Source of the DNA: Lachnospiraceae bacterium MC2017
Lineage (GTDB): Bacteria; Bacillota; Clostridia; Lachnospirales; Lachnospiraceae
Length of the DNA: 64,000 bases
Assembly: GCA_000701625.1 (NCBI GenBank)
Contig: KL370803.1
Location: 1-64,000, forward strand
Reading direction: 5' to 3'
In this document: piece after piece, positions 17,552-25,893 of the stretch
How the letters are laid out: each line of letters starts with the position of its first letter
Position numbering within the stretch: the first letter of the stretch is position 1
Translations under genes and position numbers: made by a program
Notes under the pieces: model-generated
The model's database searches: none
What the model was told of the DNA's origin: nothing
What the model saw: the letters and a program-made list of their open reading frames with translations, nothing else

Positions 17552-19639
17552 ATGAAAATTTTTATTGATGGAAAAGAAATTGAAGCAAGAGAAGGCGTGT
17601 CCGTTCTAGATGCGGCTCTTGAAGCAGGCGTTTTTATTCCTCATCTTTGCTCTCATCCTGATCTGGAAGCAAAAGGCGGCTGTCGTCTCTGCTCTGTTGA
17701 AATAGACGGAGTAGAGGGGGCAGTCCCCTCTTGTAAGACTATCGTGGAAGACGGCATGAAGATCACGGTTAATGGACCGGCGGCAGATAAGGTCAGAAAG
17801 ATGGCAATGGAGCTTATCCTTGCTACTCACCCTGCTGATTGTACCGGATGCCCGAAGTACGGAAAGTGCGAGCTCCAGTCCATGTATCAGTATATGGGCG
17901 TGAGTCCTGAGAGATGGAGAAAGAAGTCCAGAGCAGTTCCGAATGATGAGAGTAATCCGCTCATTTCACATCTTTTCACACGATGCGTGAGATGCGGACG
18001 CTGTATCCGTGCCTGCCAGGAAATGCGCGGTGTAAAGATACTTGATTATGTAAAAACTGATGCAGGTATCCGTGCAGGTGTGCCTGACGGCAAGAGTCTT
18101 GCAGACGCAGGCTGCCGTTTCTGCGGTGCTTGTATCGAAGTTTGTCCGACAGGTTCCATCATGGACGCATTTAAGATAATGAAGCCTGAGCGGTCATATG
18201 AAGAAAATGTGGTTCCTTGCAGAAGCACCTGTCCGGCACATATCGACATACCGGAATATATCAGGGCCGTAAAGGAAGGCGACTTTGACAAAGCAGCTGC
18301 GATCATCAGAGAAAAAGTTCCTTTCCCTGAAACACTTGGCTCTATATGTACAAGAAATTGTGAGAGTAACTGTAAGAGAGGTGAGATTAACTCTCCTGTA
18401 TCTATATGCAGACTGAAAAAAGCTGCTGCAGTAAATGAGAGCGGTGCATGGAAAGAGCGAGTTCGTAAAGATCCTGCGACCGGCAAAAAGGTAGCAGTGA
18501 TCGGAGCAGGACCGTCCGGACTCACAGCGGCATATTACCTTACAAAGAAAGGTCATGAAGTAACTGTATTTGAGAAAAATGAAAAAGCCGGCGGTCAGTG
18601 CCGCTACGGTATTCCTTCATACAGACTTCCTGATGAACTGCTCGACAGAGAGATCAATACTATTTTAGAAGCTGGATTTACATTAAAGACCGACACAGAA
18701 TGTAGTGAACCTGCAAAGCTTTTAACTGAAGGCTTCGACGCAGTCCTTATTTCAATCGGAACACATCAGGGAACAAAGCTTCCTATTGATGGAAATGATC
18801 TTGAGGGTGTCTATGTAAACGCTGACTTCCTAAAGGCTGCAAGAGAGGGAAATCCTCTCCCTGTGGGAGACAGAGTAATGGTACTCGGTGGCGGAAATGT
18901 TGCGTATGACTGCGCACGTACTGCTATCAGACAGGGAGCAAAGGAAGTACACATCGCCTGTCTTGAAAATCTCCAGCAGATGACATCATCGGCTGATGAG
19001 CGACAGGAGGGCGAGGAAGAAGGAGTTATCCTTCATGAAGCACATTCTTTCCTGCGTATCACAGGAGAAAACAAGGTCAGCGGAGTAGAACTTAAAAAGG
19101 TGAATAAGTTCTATTTTGATGAAAACAGAAAAGCGATCCTGGAGCTTGAGGAAGGTTCAGAGCATATCGTTGAAGTCGATAACGTAATATTTGCAGTAGG
19201 ACAGAAGCCTCTTGGCACTGATAAGATGGGCGTTGAGCTTACTCACGGACCGTATATCTCAGCAAATGACAGCAAAACATCTATGGATGGTGTCTTTGCA
19301 TCAGGTGACGTAGTGACAGGAACACGTTCCGTTATCGAAGCGATCGCAGGCGGAAGAAATGCAGCGATGGCTATTGATAAGTATCTCGGTGGAGACGGAG
19401 ATATCAGCGAAACACTGACAGATAGAAAAGAACCTGAAAAATATATCGGACGTATCGAAGGCTTTGCAGGATTAGAGAGGACAGAAGCCGAAGTGATGGA
19501 TGCAGATAAGAGAAAGTGTGGATTTGACGCCATAGAGAAGCCTCTTACCTGTGATCAGGCCAAGTGCGAAGCCGGACGATGCCTGCAGTGTGATCTAAGA
19601 ACAAAAATATCCAAAGTAAAGCTTTGGAATGAGTACTAG
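17552..19639 (+). CDS. NuoG-like iron-sulfur / GltD-like flavin fusion
   Basis: An electron-transfer protein of 695 residues. Residues 1-80 are a 2Fe-2S domain (Cys33, 44, 47, 61); then a His-Cys3 cluster (His93, Cys97, 100, 106), two 4Fe-4S motifs (CVRCGRCIRAC, CRFCGACIEVC), a further Cys-rich GltD linker (CRSTCPAHIDIPEYI, CTRNCESNC), and a glutamate-synthase-small-subunit-like FAD/NAD(P)H module from about 310 (VIGAGPSGLTAAYYL; VLGGGNVAYDCARTA). This layout resembles NAD(P)H-linked subunits of bifurcating hydrogenases, formate dehydrogenases and NfnB. It probably passes NAD(P)H electrons to the flavoproteins of the operon. Gap to the previous gene is 20 bases. Confidence 0.9.
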   Translation: MKIFIDGKEIEAREGVSVLDAALEAGVFIPHLCSHPDLEAKGGCRLCSVEIDGVEGAVPSCKTIVEDGMKITVNGPAADKVRKMAMELILATHPADCTGCPKYGKCELQSMYQYMGVSPERWRKKSRAVPNDESNPLISHLFTRCVRCGRCIRACQEMRGVKILDYVKTDAGIRAGVPDGKSLADAGCRFCGACIEVCPTGSIMDAFKIMKPERSYEENVVPCRSTCPAHIDIPEYIRAVKEGDFDKAAAIIREKVPFPETLGSICTRNCESNCKRGEINSPVSICRLKKAAAVNESGAWKERVRKDPATGKKVAVIGAGPSGLTAAYYLTKKGHEVTVFEKNEKAGGQCRYGIPSYRLPDELLDREINTILEAGFTLKTDTECSEPAKLLTEGFDAVLISIGTHQGTKLPIDGNDLEGVYVNADFLKAAREGNPLPVGDRVMVLGGGNVAYDCARTAIRQGAKEVHIACLENLQQMTSSADERQEGEEEGVILHEAHSFLRITGENKVSGVELKKVNKFYFDENRKAILELEEGSEHIVEVDNVIFAVGQKPLGTDKMGVELTHGPYISANDSKTSMDGVFASGDVVTGTRSVIEAIAGGRNAAMAIDKYLGGDGDISETLTDRKEPEKYIGRIEGFAGLERTEAEVMDADKRKCGFDAIEKPLTCDQAKCEAGRCLQCDLRTKISKVKLWNEY

Positions 19640-19649
19640 GAGGATAGAA

Positions 19650-20222
19650 ATGAGTAGCACAGATAAGATCAGAGAATTAAAAGAAGATCAGTGTGTCGTT
19701 GATGTCCTTCTGAAAACTGTTCAGGGTCATGCCTGCAAAGACTGCGGAAAGTGTGTTTTTGGTTATGAAGGTATCACACAGCTTGAAATGATACTTAAAG
19801 ATATTACAGAGAAGAAAGGTCGGGCATCTGACAAGGCTCTTTTAGAAGATCTTTGTGAAATGATGAAGAACCAGTCGCTTTGCGAGGATGGTGCTGATAT
19901 CGCAGATGCGGTAACTGAAGCACTCAGCTCCTATGGAGATATTTTTGACGAACATATTTCAAAGAAAGCGTGCCGGGCAGGCGTATGTAAGAAGTTCATG
20001 ACTTATCACATTCTGGCAAGCAAGTGTATAGGATGCGGTGAGTGTATGGATGTTTGTGAAGACGAAGCGATCCTCGGAAAGAAAAAATTTGTACATGTTA
20101 TTGACCTTGACGAGTGTACTCTCTGTGGTAAGTGTATGAGTGCCTGCGATGAGGACGCGATAGTTATGGCAGGTGCAGTTAAACCCAAATGCCCGAAGAA
20201 ACCTATTCCCTGCAAAAAATAA
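19650..20222 (+). CDS. NuoF-tail iron-sulfur domain plus 2x[4Fe-4S] ferredoxin
   Basis: The protein (190 residues) begins with the NuoF-type 4Fe-4S region (HACKDCGKCVFGYEG at about residue 31 with a later Cys, KKACRAGVCKKF), followed by a two-cluster ferredoxin domain (CIGCGECMDVCEDEAI; CTLCGKCMSACDEDAI) and a Cys/Pro/Lys tail. The FMN- and NADH-binding part of NuoF is absent, so it is an electron wire, not a dehydrogenase; the upstream fusion would supply the nucleotide site. The ATG at 19650 follows ggagg directly, 10 bases after the upstream stop; an in-frame ATG at 19629 lies inside that gene. Confidence 0.87.
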   Translation: MSSTDKIRELKEDQCVVDVLLKTVQGHACKDCGKCVFGYEGITQLEMILKDITEKKGRASDKALLEDLCEMMKNQSLCEDGADIADAVTEALSSYGDIFDEHISKKACRAGVCKKFMTYHILASKCIGCGECMDVCEDEAILGKKKFVHVIDLDECTLCGKCMSACDEDAIVMAGAVKPKCPKKPIPCKK

Positions 20223-20234
20223 GAGGATAAATAT

Positions 20235-21542
20235 ATGAAGAAATTCGGAAAATATTCAAGAAGCGTATCCATCATCGGTGTAGGATGTACGCCGTTCATG
20301 TATACGGTAGATAACGAAGAAACTAACGGACTTACAGAAGGTGAGCTTTTCGGTTATGCAGCACTTAAGGCAATGGAAGATGCCGGCGTAAACCCTCAGG
20401 ATGTGGATTTTTATTTCCACGGTTGTGCAAGCCCGCTTAATGGATCAAATTACCTGACTCCAAATGTACAGATCGCAAACTGGTTTGGAATGAAGGGTAA
20501 AGGTTCTATCCATCACTCCGAGGCATGCTGTACAGGTTACCTTGCGATCGAGCAGGCTGTAAATGCAGTTGCATCCGGAAAGTATGACTGCGTACTCACA
20601 GGTGCGGTTGAATTTGGCGACAGCACACCGAGCCCCGCAGATAATGTAGAGTCTCCTAAGCATCCGTACAAGCGTGACAAGATGACTATGGAGAAGTTCT
20701 TAAAGACTACTTCATGGCTCTATGACCGCACATATACGAGAAGCCTCATGGCAGGTCAGGAACTCATCTATGATGATGCTGCAGAGTGGTATGTCCGCAC
20801 AAGAGGCATTTCTGCTGATGATATGAATAAGACTCTTAATGCAATGTGCGTAAATAACAGAAGAAATGCTTCTGTAAATCCTCTTGCTATCGAAAGAACA
20901 ACTTACGAGGAACTTGCAGAGAATGCCGGAATGACACTTGATGAGTACATGAACTCACCATATAACCCGAAGATGGGTGATTTCCTCCGTGCCGGTGGTC
21001 TGGAGCTTAAGTGTGACGGTGCTGCAGCATGTATCGTATGTGCAACAGAAAAGATCCCGGAGATCGCAAAGAATCTGAAGCATAAGCCTATTGAGGTTCT
21101 TGGCATCGGAAGCGCAGCATGTGAAGCAACTACACCTCACTTTGAAGTTCGTGCAACAGAGGAAGCTGTAAAGCAGGTATATGAGTCAACAGGACTTTCC
21201 GGGGATGATCTGGATCTGTTCTTTGCAAACGACTTCATTATCACATCTCACCTTGTTTCAGCAGAAATCGCAGGATATCTGCCTTACGGTGAGGGTTGGA
21301 AATATATCTGTGAAGGACGTACTGCATGGGATGGTGATAAGCCAATTAACTCTAACGGAGGAAGAACTTCCTTCGGTCATGCTCATGCTGCATCCGGTCT
21401 TGCTGATATGTATGAAGCCTGCAAACAGATGTGGAATGAATGCGGCGATCGTCAGGTAAAGAAACTGCCGAAAACAACAATGCTCCGCGGATATGGCGGC
21501 GCTCAGAATGTAGCTGCTATCATCATTCGGACAATGGACTGA
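20235..21542 (+). CDS. Thiolase-superfamily acyltransferase
   Basis: The protein (435 residues) has the thiolase fold. A nucleophile-type Cys lies in HSEACCTGYLAIEQA (about residues 95-109), and the thiolase His loop is recognisable as SNGGRTSFGHAHAASG (GHP changed to GHA). The usual C-terminal CxGGG Cys is missing (GYGGAQN), as in SCP-x and archaeal thiolases that work with a DUF35 partner, here encoded 15 bases downstream. Likely chemistry: acyl transfer or carbon-carbon cleavage on a thioester. With an ACP and phosphate acyltransferase next door, it probably delivers an acyl group to ACP or CoA. Substrate unknown. Confidence 0.85.
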   Translation: MKKFGKYSRSVSIIGVGCTPFMYTVDNEETNGLTEGELFGYAALKAMEDAGVNPQDVDFYFHGCASPLNGSNYLTPNVQIANWFGMKGKGSIHHSEACCTGYLAIEQAVNAVASGKYDCVLTGAVEFGDSTPSPADNVESPKHPYKRDKMTMEKFLKTTSWLYDRTYTRSLMAGQELIYDDAAEWYVRTRGISADDMNKTLNAMCVNNRRNASVNPLAIERTTYEELAENAGMTLDEYMNSPYNPKMGDFLRAGGLELKCDGAAACIVCATEKIPEIAKNLKHKPIEVLGIGSAACEATTPHFEVRATEEAVKQVYESTGLSGDDLDLFFANDFIITSHLVSAEIAGYLPYGEGWKYICEGRTAWDGDKPINSNGGRTSFGHAHAASGLADMYEACKQMWNECGDRQVKKLPKTTMLRGYGGAQNVAAIIIRTMD

Positions 21543-21557
21543 CAGGGAGGATTTACC

Positions 21558-21983
21558 ATGGCTATTAAATTAGAGAAGATCGTTGAGAAATTTTATCTTT
21601 CCCTGGAAGAAGGAAAGATCATGGGACGCAAGTGCCCGAAGTGCGGACATGTAGAGTTTCCGCCTGTATATGCCTGCAATGAATGTGGAAATTATGAGAC
21701 TGAATGGGTTGAACTCAGCGGAAAAGCAAAGCTTCATTCTATCGTTCTTCCTGCGGCTCTTTCTTCAAAGCCTGAGTACAAAAAAATGGGCAAGTATGCC
21801 TACGGTGAAGTAGAGATCGAGGAAGGAACAAGACTTAATGCAGTTGTCCGCGGTATCAGCAGGAAAAACCGTGCAGAACTCACAGAGAAGCTTCCTCTCA
21901 ATATCCACGCATCGATCATTGATCGTGACGGCGGCTTTAAAACAGTTATTTTTGATCTGGATGATGAGTACTTAAATAATTAA
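21558..21983 (+). CDS. DUF35 zinc-ribbon OB-fold protein
   Basis: The protein (141 residues) has an N-terminal helix, a four-Cys zinc ribbon (CPKCG at about residue 27 and CNECG at about 41) and an OB-fold (LSGKAKLHSIV, YAYGEVEIEEG). DUF35 proteins form stable complexes with SCP-x-like thiolases, as in archaeal thiolase/HMG-CoA synthase and bacterial ChsH2 systems, and help bind the CoA or acyl substrate. The position right after the thiolase-like gene fits that role. A 21-base sequence repeated inverted at 24591-24611 begins at the base after the stop codon. Confidence 0.9.
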   Translation: MAIKLEKIVEKFYLSLEEGKIMGRKCPKCGHVEFPPVYACNECGNYETEWVELSGKAKLHSIVLPAALSSKPEYKKMGKYAYGEVEIEEGTRLNAVVRGISRKNRAELTEKLPLNIHASIIDRDGGFKTVIFDLDDEYLNN

Positions 21984-22004
21984 GATGTAAGGGTCAAAAG
22001 TAAA
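21984..22004 (+). repeat. 21-bp inverted repeat, left copy
   Basis: This stretch (beginning gatgtaagggtc) is the exact reverse complement of 24591-24611. The two copies bracket the ACP, phosphate-acyltransferase and kinase genes. The left copy stands alone; the right copy is the end of a longer folded element. Confidence 0.85.
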
Positions 22005-22061
22005 ATTCCGGATCAGAATGATCAGTATTCATATAGCAAACATAAAAAGGAGATAAAAACA

Positions 22062-22301
22062 ATGTCAAGACAGGAAATTTTAGAGCAGGTATTAAATATG
22101 GTAGCAATGGCTTATAAGAAGGATGTTTCCGAGCTTTCAGAGACAACTTCTTTCAAGACTGACTTAAACGGTGCATCCGTACAGATGGTAGCACTTGTAT
22201 CCGAGATCGAGAATGAACTTGATGTAGCTCTCATGCTCGCTGACGCAAGCGGATGTGAGACGATCGCAGACCTTATCAATCTTATCGAAGAAGAGCTGTA
22301 A
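22062..22301 (+). CDS. Atypical acyl carrier protein
   Basis: A small acidic four-helix protein of 79 residues matching the ACP family. Alignment to standard ACPs puts the phosphopantetheine Ser in LNGASVQMVALVSEIE, so the near-universal DSL is replaced by ASV. The rest (DLNG loop, NELDVALMLADASGCETIADLINLI) is typical of a specialised ACP. It lies between the thiolase/DUF35 pair and the phosphate acyltransferase, so it probably carries the pathway intermediate rather than serving fatty acid synthesis. A phosphopantetheinyl transferase gene is 3.6 kb downstream. The aaaaggaga site precedes the ATG. Confidence 0.85.
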   Translation: MSRQEILEQVLNMVAMAYKKDVSELSETTSFKTDLNGASVQMVALVSEIENELDVALMLADASGCETIADLINLIEEEL

Positions 22302-22311
22302 GAGGGAAAAA

Positions 22312-23316
22312 ATGAGTGTAATAGACAAGATTTTTGAAAAAGCAAAGTTGAATCCTCAGCGGGTGGCTTTTCCTGAGGCTCTCAATGAAAAGATGATGCA
22401 GGCCGCATACGAAGCAGGATCTGAGGGATATATCATTCCTATACTTGTAGGTGATAAAGTTGAGATCGAAGCTGCCATCAAAGAGCGTGGTTATAACGCA
22501 GATGTATTCAGGATCGTAGATGTTAATGACGAAGAGTACAAAACACTTCTTGTTGAAAAGTATACAGCACTTCCTGATACACGCTTAAAAGAAAAGGCTC
22601 TTCGCCGCCGCATGGAAGATAAGCTCCAGTTTGCAATGGTAATGCAGGCATCAGATGAAGCAGATGTAACATTTGCAGGAATCGACTATACAACAGGTGA
22701 CGTACTCCTTGCAGGACAGATGATAATCGGCATGAAGCCCGGAATTGCTACGATTTCCAGCATCGGACTTTGCGATATCCCGGGATATGAGGGAAGTGAA
22801 GGATCACTTCTCGCTATCGGAGACAGTGCTGTATGTACAAATCCGAATTCTGAACAGCTCGCAAGTATCGCTATTTCTGCATGTGATACAGTAAAGTCTC
22901 TTCTTGACTGGGAGCCCAGATGCGCATGTGTCTGCTACTCAACACTCGGAAGCGGACAGGGTGAACTTATTGATAAAGTTACAGAAGCCGTAAAGATCGC
23001 AAATGAGCTCCGTCCTGATCTGGCAATAGACGGCGAATTCCAGCTCGATGCAGCGATCAATCCGATTGTCGCAAAGAAAAAAGTCGGCAGAGAGAGCAAA
23101 GTTGCAGGTCAGGCAAATGTGGTTATCTGGCCGGATCTCAATGTCGGAAATGTAGCTGTAAAGCTTATCCAGCAGTTCGGTCATGCAGATGCTTACGGTC
23201 CGATGCTTCAGGGCTTTAAGAAAGTGGTTTGCGACTGCTCAAGAAGCGCACCGGTGTCAGAACTTAAAGGAAATATCGTGATCAGCGCAGTAAGAGCTGC
23301 AGGTGAAAAGAGATGA
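22312..23316 (+). CDS. Phosphate acetyl/butyryltransferase-family enzyme
   Basis: The protein (334 residues) belongs to the PTA_PTB family that exchanges CoA (or ACP) for phosphate on an acyl thioester. Family marks: RVAFPEALNEKMMQAAYEAG at the N-terminus and DGEFQLDAAI, VAGQANVVIWPDLNVGN, FGHADAYGPMLQGFKK at the C-terminus, with a phosphate-binding SAPVSELKGN. It lacks the extra N-terminal domains of long Pta. The start at 22312 follows agaggg. It overlaps the kinase gene by 4 bases (ATGA), implying tight coupling: thioester to acyl phosphate, then ATP. Confidence 0.9.
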   Translation: MSVIDKIFEKAKLNPQRVAFPEALNEKMMQAAYEAGSEGYIIPILVGDKVEIEAAIKERGYNADVFRIVDVNDEEYKTLLVEKYTALPDTRLKEKALRRRMEDKLQFAMVMQASDEADVTFAGIDYTTGDVLLAGQMIIGMKPGIATISSIGLCDIPGYEGSEGSLLAIGDSAVCTNPNSEQLASIAISACDTVKSLLDWEPRCACVCYSTLGSGQGELIDKVTEAVKIANELRPDLAIDGEFQLDAAINPIVAKKKVGRESKVAGQANVVIWPDLNVGNVAVKLIQQFGHADAYGPMLQGFKKVVCDCSRSAPVSELKGNIVISAVRAAGEKR

Positions 23317-24443
23317 AAAAATATAAAGTATTTGCAATAAATCCCGGATCGACTTCCACCAAGATCGCTCTATTTGAGGGTGACGAGTGCATTTATACAC
23401 AGAATGTATCTCATGACGCCGGAGAACTCGCAAAGTATGAAACTATAAGTGACCAGCTTCCGTATCGCAGAAATATGATCTTTGATCTTTTAAAGGAAGC
23501 AAATATCTCAATAGATGACGTTGACGTATTTGTAGGTCGCGGCGGCGGACTCTTTGCCATGGAAGGCGGAACCTACGAGATCGATGATCTGATCCTCGAA
23601 CATGCACGTACAATGGCAAACGGAGTTATCCATCCGGCAGCTCTCGGCCCTCAGCTCGCGGCTGAGTTTGCATCAAAAAATGGTGCAAGAGCAATGGTAG
23701 TTAATCCGCCTGATGTAGACGAGTACCAGGATCTTGCCAGAATGACCGGTATCAAAGGCATATACCGTACAGCACATCTTCATTCACTTAACTTAAAAGA
23801 AACTGCGATACGTCACAGTAAAAACGTACTTAATAAAAAGTACGAGGATTGTAACTTCATTGTGTGCCATATCGGAGGCGGTGTATCCGTATCTGCTCAC
23901 AGAAAAGGAAAAATGGTCGACGGATTTGATATCGTTGGCGGAGAAGGCCCGATGGCGCCTACACGCTGTGGAAGCATCGCAGTTGCCGATCTTTTAAGAT
24001 ACATGAAAAAAAACAATCTGAGCGTGGACGAGGTAAAACCTCTTGTAACAAAAACAGGTGGTTTTGTAAATCATACAGGAATCTCAAGCGCAGTCGAACT
24101 GAAAGAAAGAGCTGCCAAAGGCGATAAGTACGCAGAAATGGTATGGCACAGCATGATCTATCAGATAGAGAAGTGCATAGGATCTATGGCTGCGGTTCTT
24201 CACGGTGAAGTTGACGGTATCCTCCTCGGAGGGGGCATGGCGTACAATGATGATCTCGTGCAGTTCATAAAGGACGCATGTTCTTTTATTGCACCTGTAT
24301 TCGCTTATCCCGGAGAATTTGAAATGGAAGCCATGGCAGCCGGTGCAATCCGTGTGCTGAACGGTGAGGAAGAACTCAAGAAATATACCGGAAAGCCTAT
24401 TTTTAGCGGATTTGATTTTGAGATGTCAGGGTCAAAAGGTTAA
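23313..24443 (+). CDS. buk: Butyrate-kinase-family acyl kinase
   Basis: Acyl-phosphate:ADP phosphotransferase of the acetate/butyrate kinase superfamily, 376 residues. The phosphate-1 loop INPGSTSTKIALFEG, the VGRGG motif, HIGGGVSVSAHRKGKMVDG and the C-terminal ILLGGGMAYNDDL are all diagnostic of butyrate kinases. It would make ATP from the acyl phosphate produced by the preceding enzyme. Substrate may be butyryl, branched or another short acyl group. The last residues (MSGSKG) are encoded by the start of the repeat element at 24424, so its tail may have been replaced by repeat sequence. Confidence 0.9.
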   Translation: MKKYKVFAINPGSTSTKIALFEGDECIYTQNVSHDAGELAKYETISDQLPYRRNMIFDLLKEANISIDDVDVFVGRGGGLFAMEGGTYEIDDLILEHARTMANGVIHPAALGPQLAAEFASKNGARAMVVNPPDVDEYQDLARMTGIKGIYRTAHLHSLNLKETAIRHSKNVLNKKYEDCNFIVCHIGGGVSVSAHRKGKMVDGFDIVGGEGPMAPTRCGSIAVADLLRYMKKNNLSVDEVKPLVTKTGGFVNHTGISSAVELKERAAKGDKYAEMVWHSMIYQIEKCIGSMAAVLHGEVDGILLGGGMAYNDDLVQFIKDACSFIAPVFAYPGEFEMEAMAAGAIRVLNGEEELKKYTGKPIFSGFDFEMSGSKG

Positions 24444-24611
24444 AATCCGATTGTGCTTGCACAAAGAGGATTGAGACCTTGGGACCCGCAAAACACGAGC
24501 AAGTAGCGTTATTACGCGGAATGCGAGTGTTTTAGGATTGCGGGAATTGCGTAGCAATGAAGCAATCCGTGACATCAGTAAGGGGCAAAATTTACTTTTG
24601 ACCCTTACATC
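24424..24611. repeat. Folded intergenic repeat element with terminal inverted repeats
   Basis: The ends are inverted copies of one another (gggtcaaaag near 24428 and cttttgaccc at 24595-24604). Inside are gcgt/acgc (24506-24515) and ggattgc with gcaatcc (starting near 24535 and 24561, enclosing attgc/gcaat). The right end is also its own hairpin, gtaagggGcaaaa with ttttgAcccttac, followed by the next gene. It may terminate or attenuate transcription between buk and DUF1097. Related fragments lie at 21984-22004 and 1928-1973, so it is a dispersed repeat. Confidence 0.7.
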
Positions 24612-24635
24612 ATTTTGAGTGACTAAGGTGAGATC

Positions 24636-25151
24636 ATGTCTGAGAAAACTATAAATAAAATAACGCTTGCATTGGGGATAGCTCTGCTTCCCCCAATATG
24701 GGCGGTTCTGTCTCCTTATGTCGGGATCACGACAGGCGCTGTTGCGCTTATCTGCGCAGGATTATATGTAACTAATGGAAATAAGGTAAGTGATGCATTA
24801 AAGATCACGCTTGGATTTCTATGCGGTGACATCTGGGCAGTACTTGCTGTTTTTATAATGGAGAAACTGTCATTTAACCCAAATACAGAACTTTATGGTA
24901 CACTTTTTGTACTCGGAGGAATTGCAGTACTTATAGGTGAGACCATACCGAAATATATCTTTACCCCGGCATGGCTCTGCGGATGGGCAATCGGACTCAC
25001 TATAATGGGACCTATGAGTATCGGTGAGATAGGAACACTTCCCATACAGATAGGCGCTGCGATGATAGCCGGAGTTGTTTATGTAGGAATAGGCGTAGAT
25101 GCATTTCAAAAAAAGCTGATATGTTTTATTCGAAATAATAAAGCAAGATGA
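24636..25151 (+). CDS. DUF1097-family membrane protein
   Basis: An integral membrane protein of 171 residues with five or six hydrophobic helices (ALGIALLPPIWAVLSPYVG, TGAVALICAGLYV, GFLCGDIWAVLAVF, TLFVLGGIAVLIGE, AWLCGWAIGLTIMG, MIAGVVYVGIGVDAF). The pattern, with short polar loops and Gly-rich helices, fits DUF1097, whose members are uncharacterised but often proposed as transporters. It overlaps the next gene by 4 bases. It may import the substrate or export the product of the upstream pathway, but the repeat element between them leaves cotranscription open. Confidence 0.8.
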   Translation: MSEKTINKITLALGIALLPPIWAVLSPYVGITTGAVALICAGLYVTNGNKVSDALKITLGFLCGDIWAVLAVFIMEKLSFNPNTELYGTLFVLGGIAVLIGETIPKYIFTPAWLCGWAIGLTIMGPMSIGEIGTLPIQIGAAMIAGVVYVGIGVDAFQKKLICFIRNNKAR

Positions 25152-25891
25152 TAGAAACAAAAAAACTTTCAGACAGGGTATTTATATTAAAGGACCGTCT
25201 GGACTGCTATGCAAATTTAATACTAGGAAGCGAAAAGGCACTTTTATTTGATACCGGAAGTGGTTCGGATGATCTGAAAGCGGCAGTGGAGGAAATAACA
25301 TCTCTGCCGCTTCTTGTAATTGCGAGCCATGGTCATTTTGACCATATCGGAGGCAGTATCTTTTTTGATAGGGTCTATATGTCGAAAAAAGACAGGAATA
25401 TCGTCGAGTCCTATGAACTGGAAAAACTTCGTGAATGGATAGATAAGAACTATGACTCTGATGATTTCAGACAGGTAAAGGACCTTGATTTTGATAGTTT
25501 TACTCTTGGCGATATAGATGGTCTTATAGTTGAAATGCCCGGTCATACCAGCGGTTCTGTCGGCGTATACCTTCCGGAATTAAAACTCTTGCTAAGCGGT
25601 GATGCGCTTACGCCCGTCATGTGTCTGTTTTTTATGAATCATGGAACGATAGAAGATGAGCTGAATACTATAAAAATGGTTCAAAAACTTGATATTACAC
25701 ATTTTTTGACAGCTCATAGTGATATACTTTTTTCTGTATCAATTCTTGATCGAATGAAGGACTGTCTCATAAATTCTAAAGGTAAAAAATTTCATAAATA
25801 TAGATATCCAAGACCTCCATTTAGTGAAGGTTATTTCTACCTTCATTCTATGGAAGATGAATCGGTTGGAGTAATAGTAAGCGAGCGATAA
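25148..25891 (+). CDS. Metallo-beta-lactamase-fold hydrolase
   Basis: The protein (247 residues) carries the metal motif SHGHFDHIGG (HxHxDH, about residues 59-64), a later His in PGHTSGS, the bridging Asp in LLSGDALTP and the C-terminal His in LTAHSD, a complete glyoxalase-II-type metal site. Family members hydrolyse thioesters, lactams or phosphodiesters. In this context, between a DUF1097 gene and a phosphopantetheinyl transferase, an acyl thioesterase role is attractive but only inferred. It is translationally coupled to both neighbours. Confidence 0.88.
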   Translation: MIETKKLSDRVFILKDRLDCYANLILGSEKALLFDTGSGSDDLKAAVEEITSLPLLVIASHGHFDHIGGSIFFDRVYMSKKDRNIVESYELEKLREWIDKNYDSDDFRQVKDLDFDSFTLGDIDGLIVEMPGHTSGSVGVYLPELKLLLSGDALTPVMCLFFMNHGTIEDELNTIKMVQKLDITHFLTAHSDILFSVSILDRMKDCLINSKGKKFHKYRYPRPPFSEGYFYLHSMEDESVGVIVSER

Positions 25892-25893
25892 AA

